A stretch of DNA of 7,222 nt from an uncultured Sphingomonadales bacterium (lineage in GTDB: Bacteria; Pseudomonadota; Alphaproteobacteria; Sphingomonadales; Sphingomonadaceae), in the NCBI GenBank assembly GCA_903893935.1, contig CAITOD010000051.1, positions 1-7,222 on the forward strand, written 5' to 3'. Position numbers and translations under genes: made by a program. The notes beneath the pieces are model-generated. The model was not told the origin of the DNA. It saw only the letters and a list, made by a program, of their open reading frames with translations, and ran no database searches. Shown here in pieces: positions 6,757 to 7,222 of this stretch. Numbering within the stretch: the stretch's first letter is position 1; each line of letters opens with the position of its first letter.

Positions 6757-7222
6757 CGCCCAATCCTTTGCACACGCCACCGATCGACCGCGACGATGAT
6801 CCGCGCCGCGATGCGCGCGATCTCGATCTTGCGATGCGCCATGTGCTGCCCGTGGTCGGGCGCCAGCGGCAGGGCTCGGATGCCATGATGCTGATGCTCG
6901 GTACCGCGCTGGTCGGCGTGCTCGGGCTCGCCACGTTCTGGTCGCTGAGCCACACGCGCACCGAACGCGCCGCGACCGGGCAGCGCTCCAGTCTGTCGGC
7001 AATCACGCACGCGCAAGCCGATCGCAGCCCCGCACCCGCTGCCACGCAGCCCCCGGTGGTGCCGCCGGGCGCGATCACGCCGATCGGGGCTGTCCCGGTG
7101 GGTGCCGCGCCCGCGCTCGACACCGGCCGCGCCGCCAGCACCGGCAACCCGCTGGCGACCCCGGCGCTGGTCTACAACGCGGCGCCGGTGGTCGAGCCCG
7201 CGCCTGCCGCCCCGTCCGAGGC
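6753..7222 (+). CDS. virB10: VirB10/TrbI-family T4SS core protein, N-terminal 156 residues (cut by window edge)
   Basis: The frame opens at an ATG overlapping the virB9 stop by 4 bases and stays open to the right edge. The visible part has the VirB10 layout: an acidic and basic cytoplasmic tail (1-43), a single membrane helix at about 44-65 (AMMLMLGTALVGVLGLATFW), then a long Pro/Ala-rich periplasmic stretch that can span the envelope. A TPALVYNA motif near 136-143 resembles the family's short conserved segment before the C-terminal beta-barrel domain. That barrel and the outer-membrane antenna lie off the window, so the call relies on topology, motif and gene order. VirB10 senses energy use by VirB11/VirD4 and links the two membranes. 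No cysteine is seen in the part present. Confidence 0.88.
   Translation, partial: MTPNPLHTPPIDRDDDPRRDARDLDLAMRHVLPVVGRQRQGSDAMMLMLGTALVGVLGLATFWSLSHTRTERAATGQRSSLSAITHAQADRSPAPAATQPPVVPPGAITPIGAVPVGAAPALDTGRAASTGNPLATPALVYNAAPVVEPAPAAPSE

Noticed and set aside
4520..7002. Long minus-strand open frames (about 514 and 600 codons) opposite virB6-virB10
   Set aside because: They overlap well-supported T4SS genes, show Arg/Ala/Gly-rich shadow composition, and have no recognisable domains or start signals.
1..7222. CRISPR array, tRNA, rRNA, IS element, att site or origin
   Set aside because: No regularly spaced repeats, cloverleaf, transposase motif, long terminal inverted repeats or iterons were seen; dense GCGC runs reflect base composition and coding bias.

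Overview
The window is very GC-rich (strong G/C preference at third codon positions, many GCGC runs) and almost fully coding. The family assignments and the residue style of the VirB2/VirB3/VirB4 homologues suggest an alphaproteobacterium, most likely a sphingomonad-like lineage. That taxonomic call is inference from protein style, not from a marker gene.

Left arm, minus strand (1-1136): the start of a taurine/sulfonate ABC uptake operon. tauA encodes a substrate-binding protein very close in motif content to E. coli TauA. It is followed, with a 4-base ATGA overlap, by the first 38 codons of tauB (ATPase), which runs off the left edge.

Middle (1137-1273): the only sizeable non-coding stretch. 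It separates two divergent operons. It holds AT-rich patches in an otherwise GC-rich sequence, an imperfect palindrome near tauA, an AATTGC/GCAATT inverted repeat, and two GCATGC palindromes 11 bases apart near virB1. These are candidate promoter and operator sites only.

Right arm, plus strand (1274-7222): a tightly packed type IV secretion system (T4SS) operon in the order virB1 - virB2 - virB3 - virB4 - virB6 - virB9 - virB10 (the last cut by the right edge). Gaps are 5 bases or less and four of the six junctions overlap, which indicates one transcript with translational coupling. VirB1 is a wall-cutting transglycosylase, VirB2 the pilin, VirB3/VirB4/VirB6 the inner-membrane pilus-assembly and translocation parts, and VirB9/VirB10 the periplasmic and outer-membrane core. 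virB5, virB7 and virB8 are not at their usual places between the genes seen, and VirB9 has no cysteine, so an Agrobacterium-type VirB7-VirB9 disulfide cannot form. No relaxase, coupling protein, integrase, tRNA, IS element, CRISPR array or origin is visible, so conjugation versus effector export cannot be decided here.

No clearly new biological system is evident. The points most worth following are the reduced T4SS gene set, the divergent tau/virB control region, and why a T4SS sits directly beside a sulfur-uptake operon.
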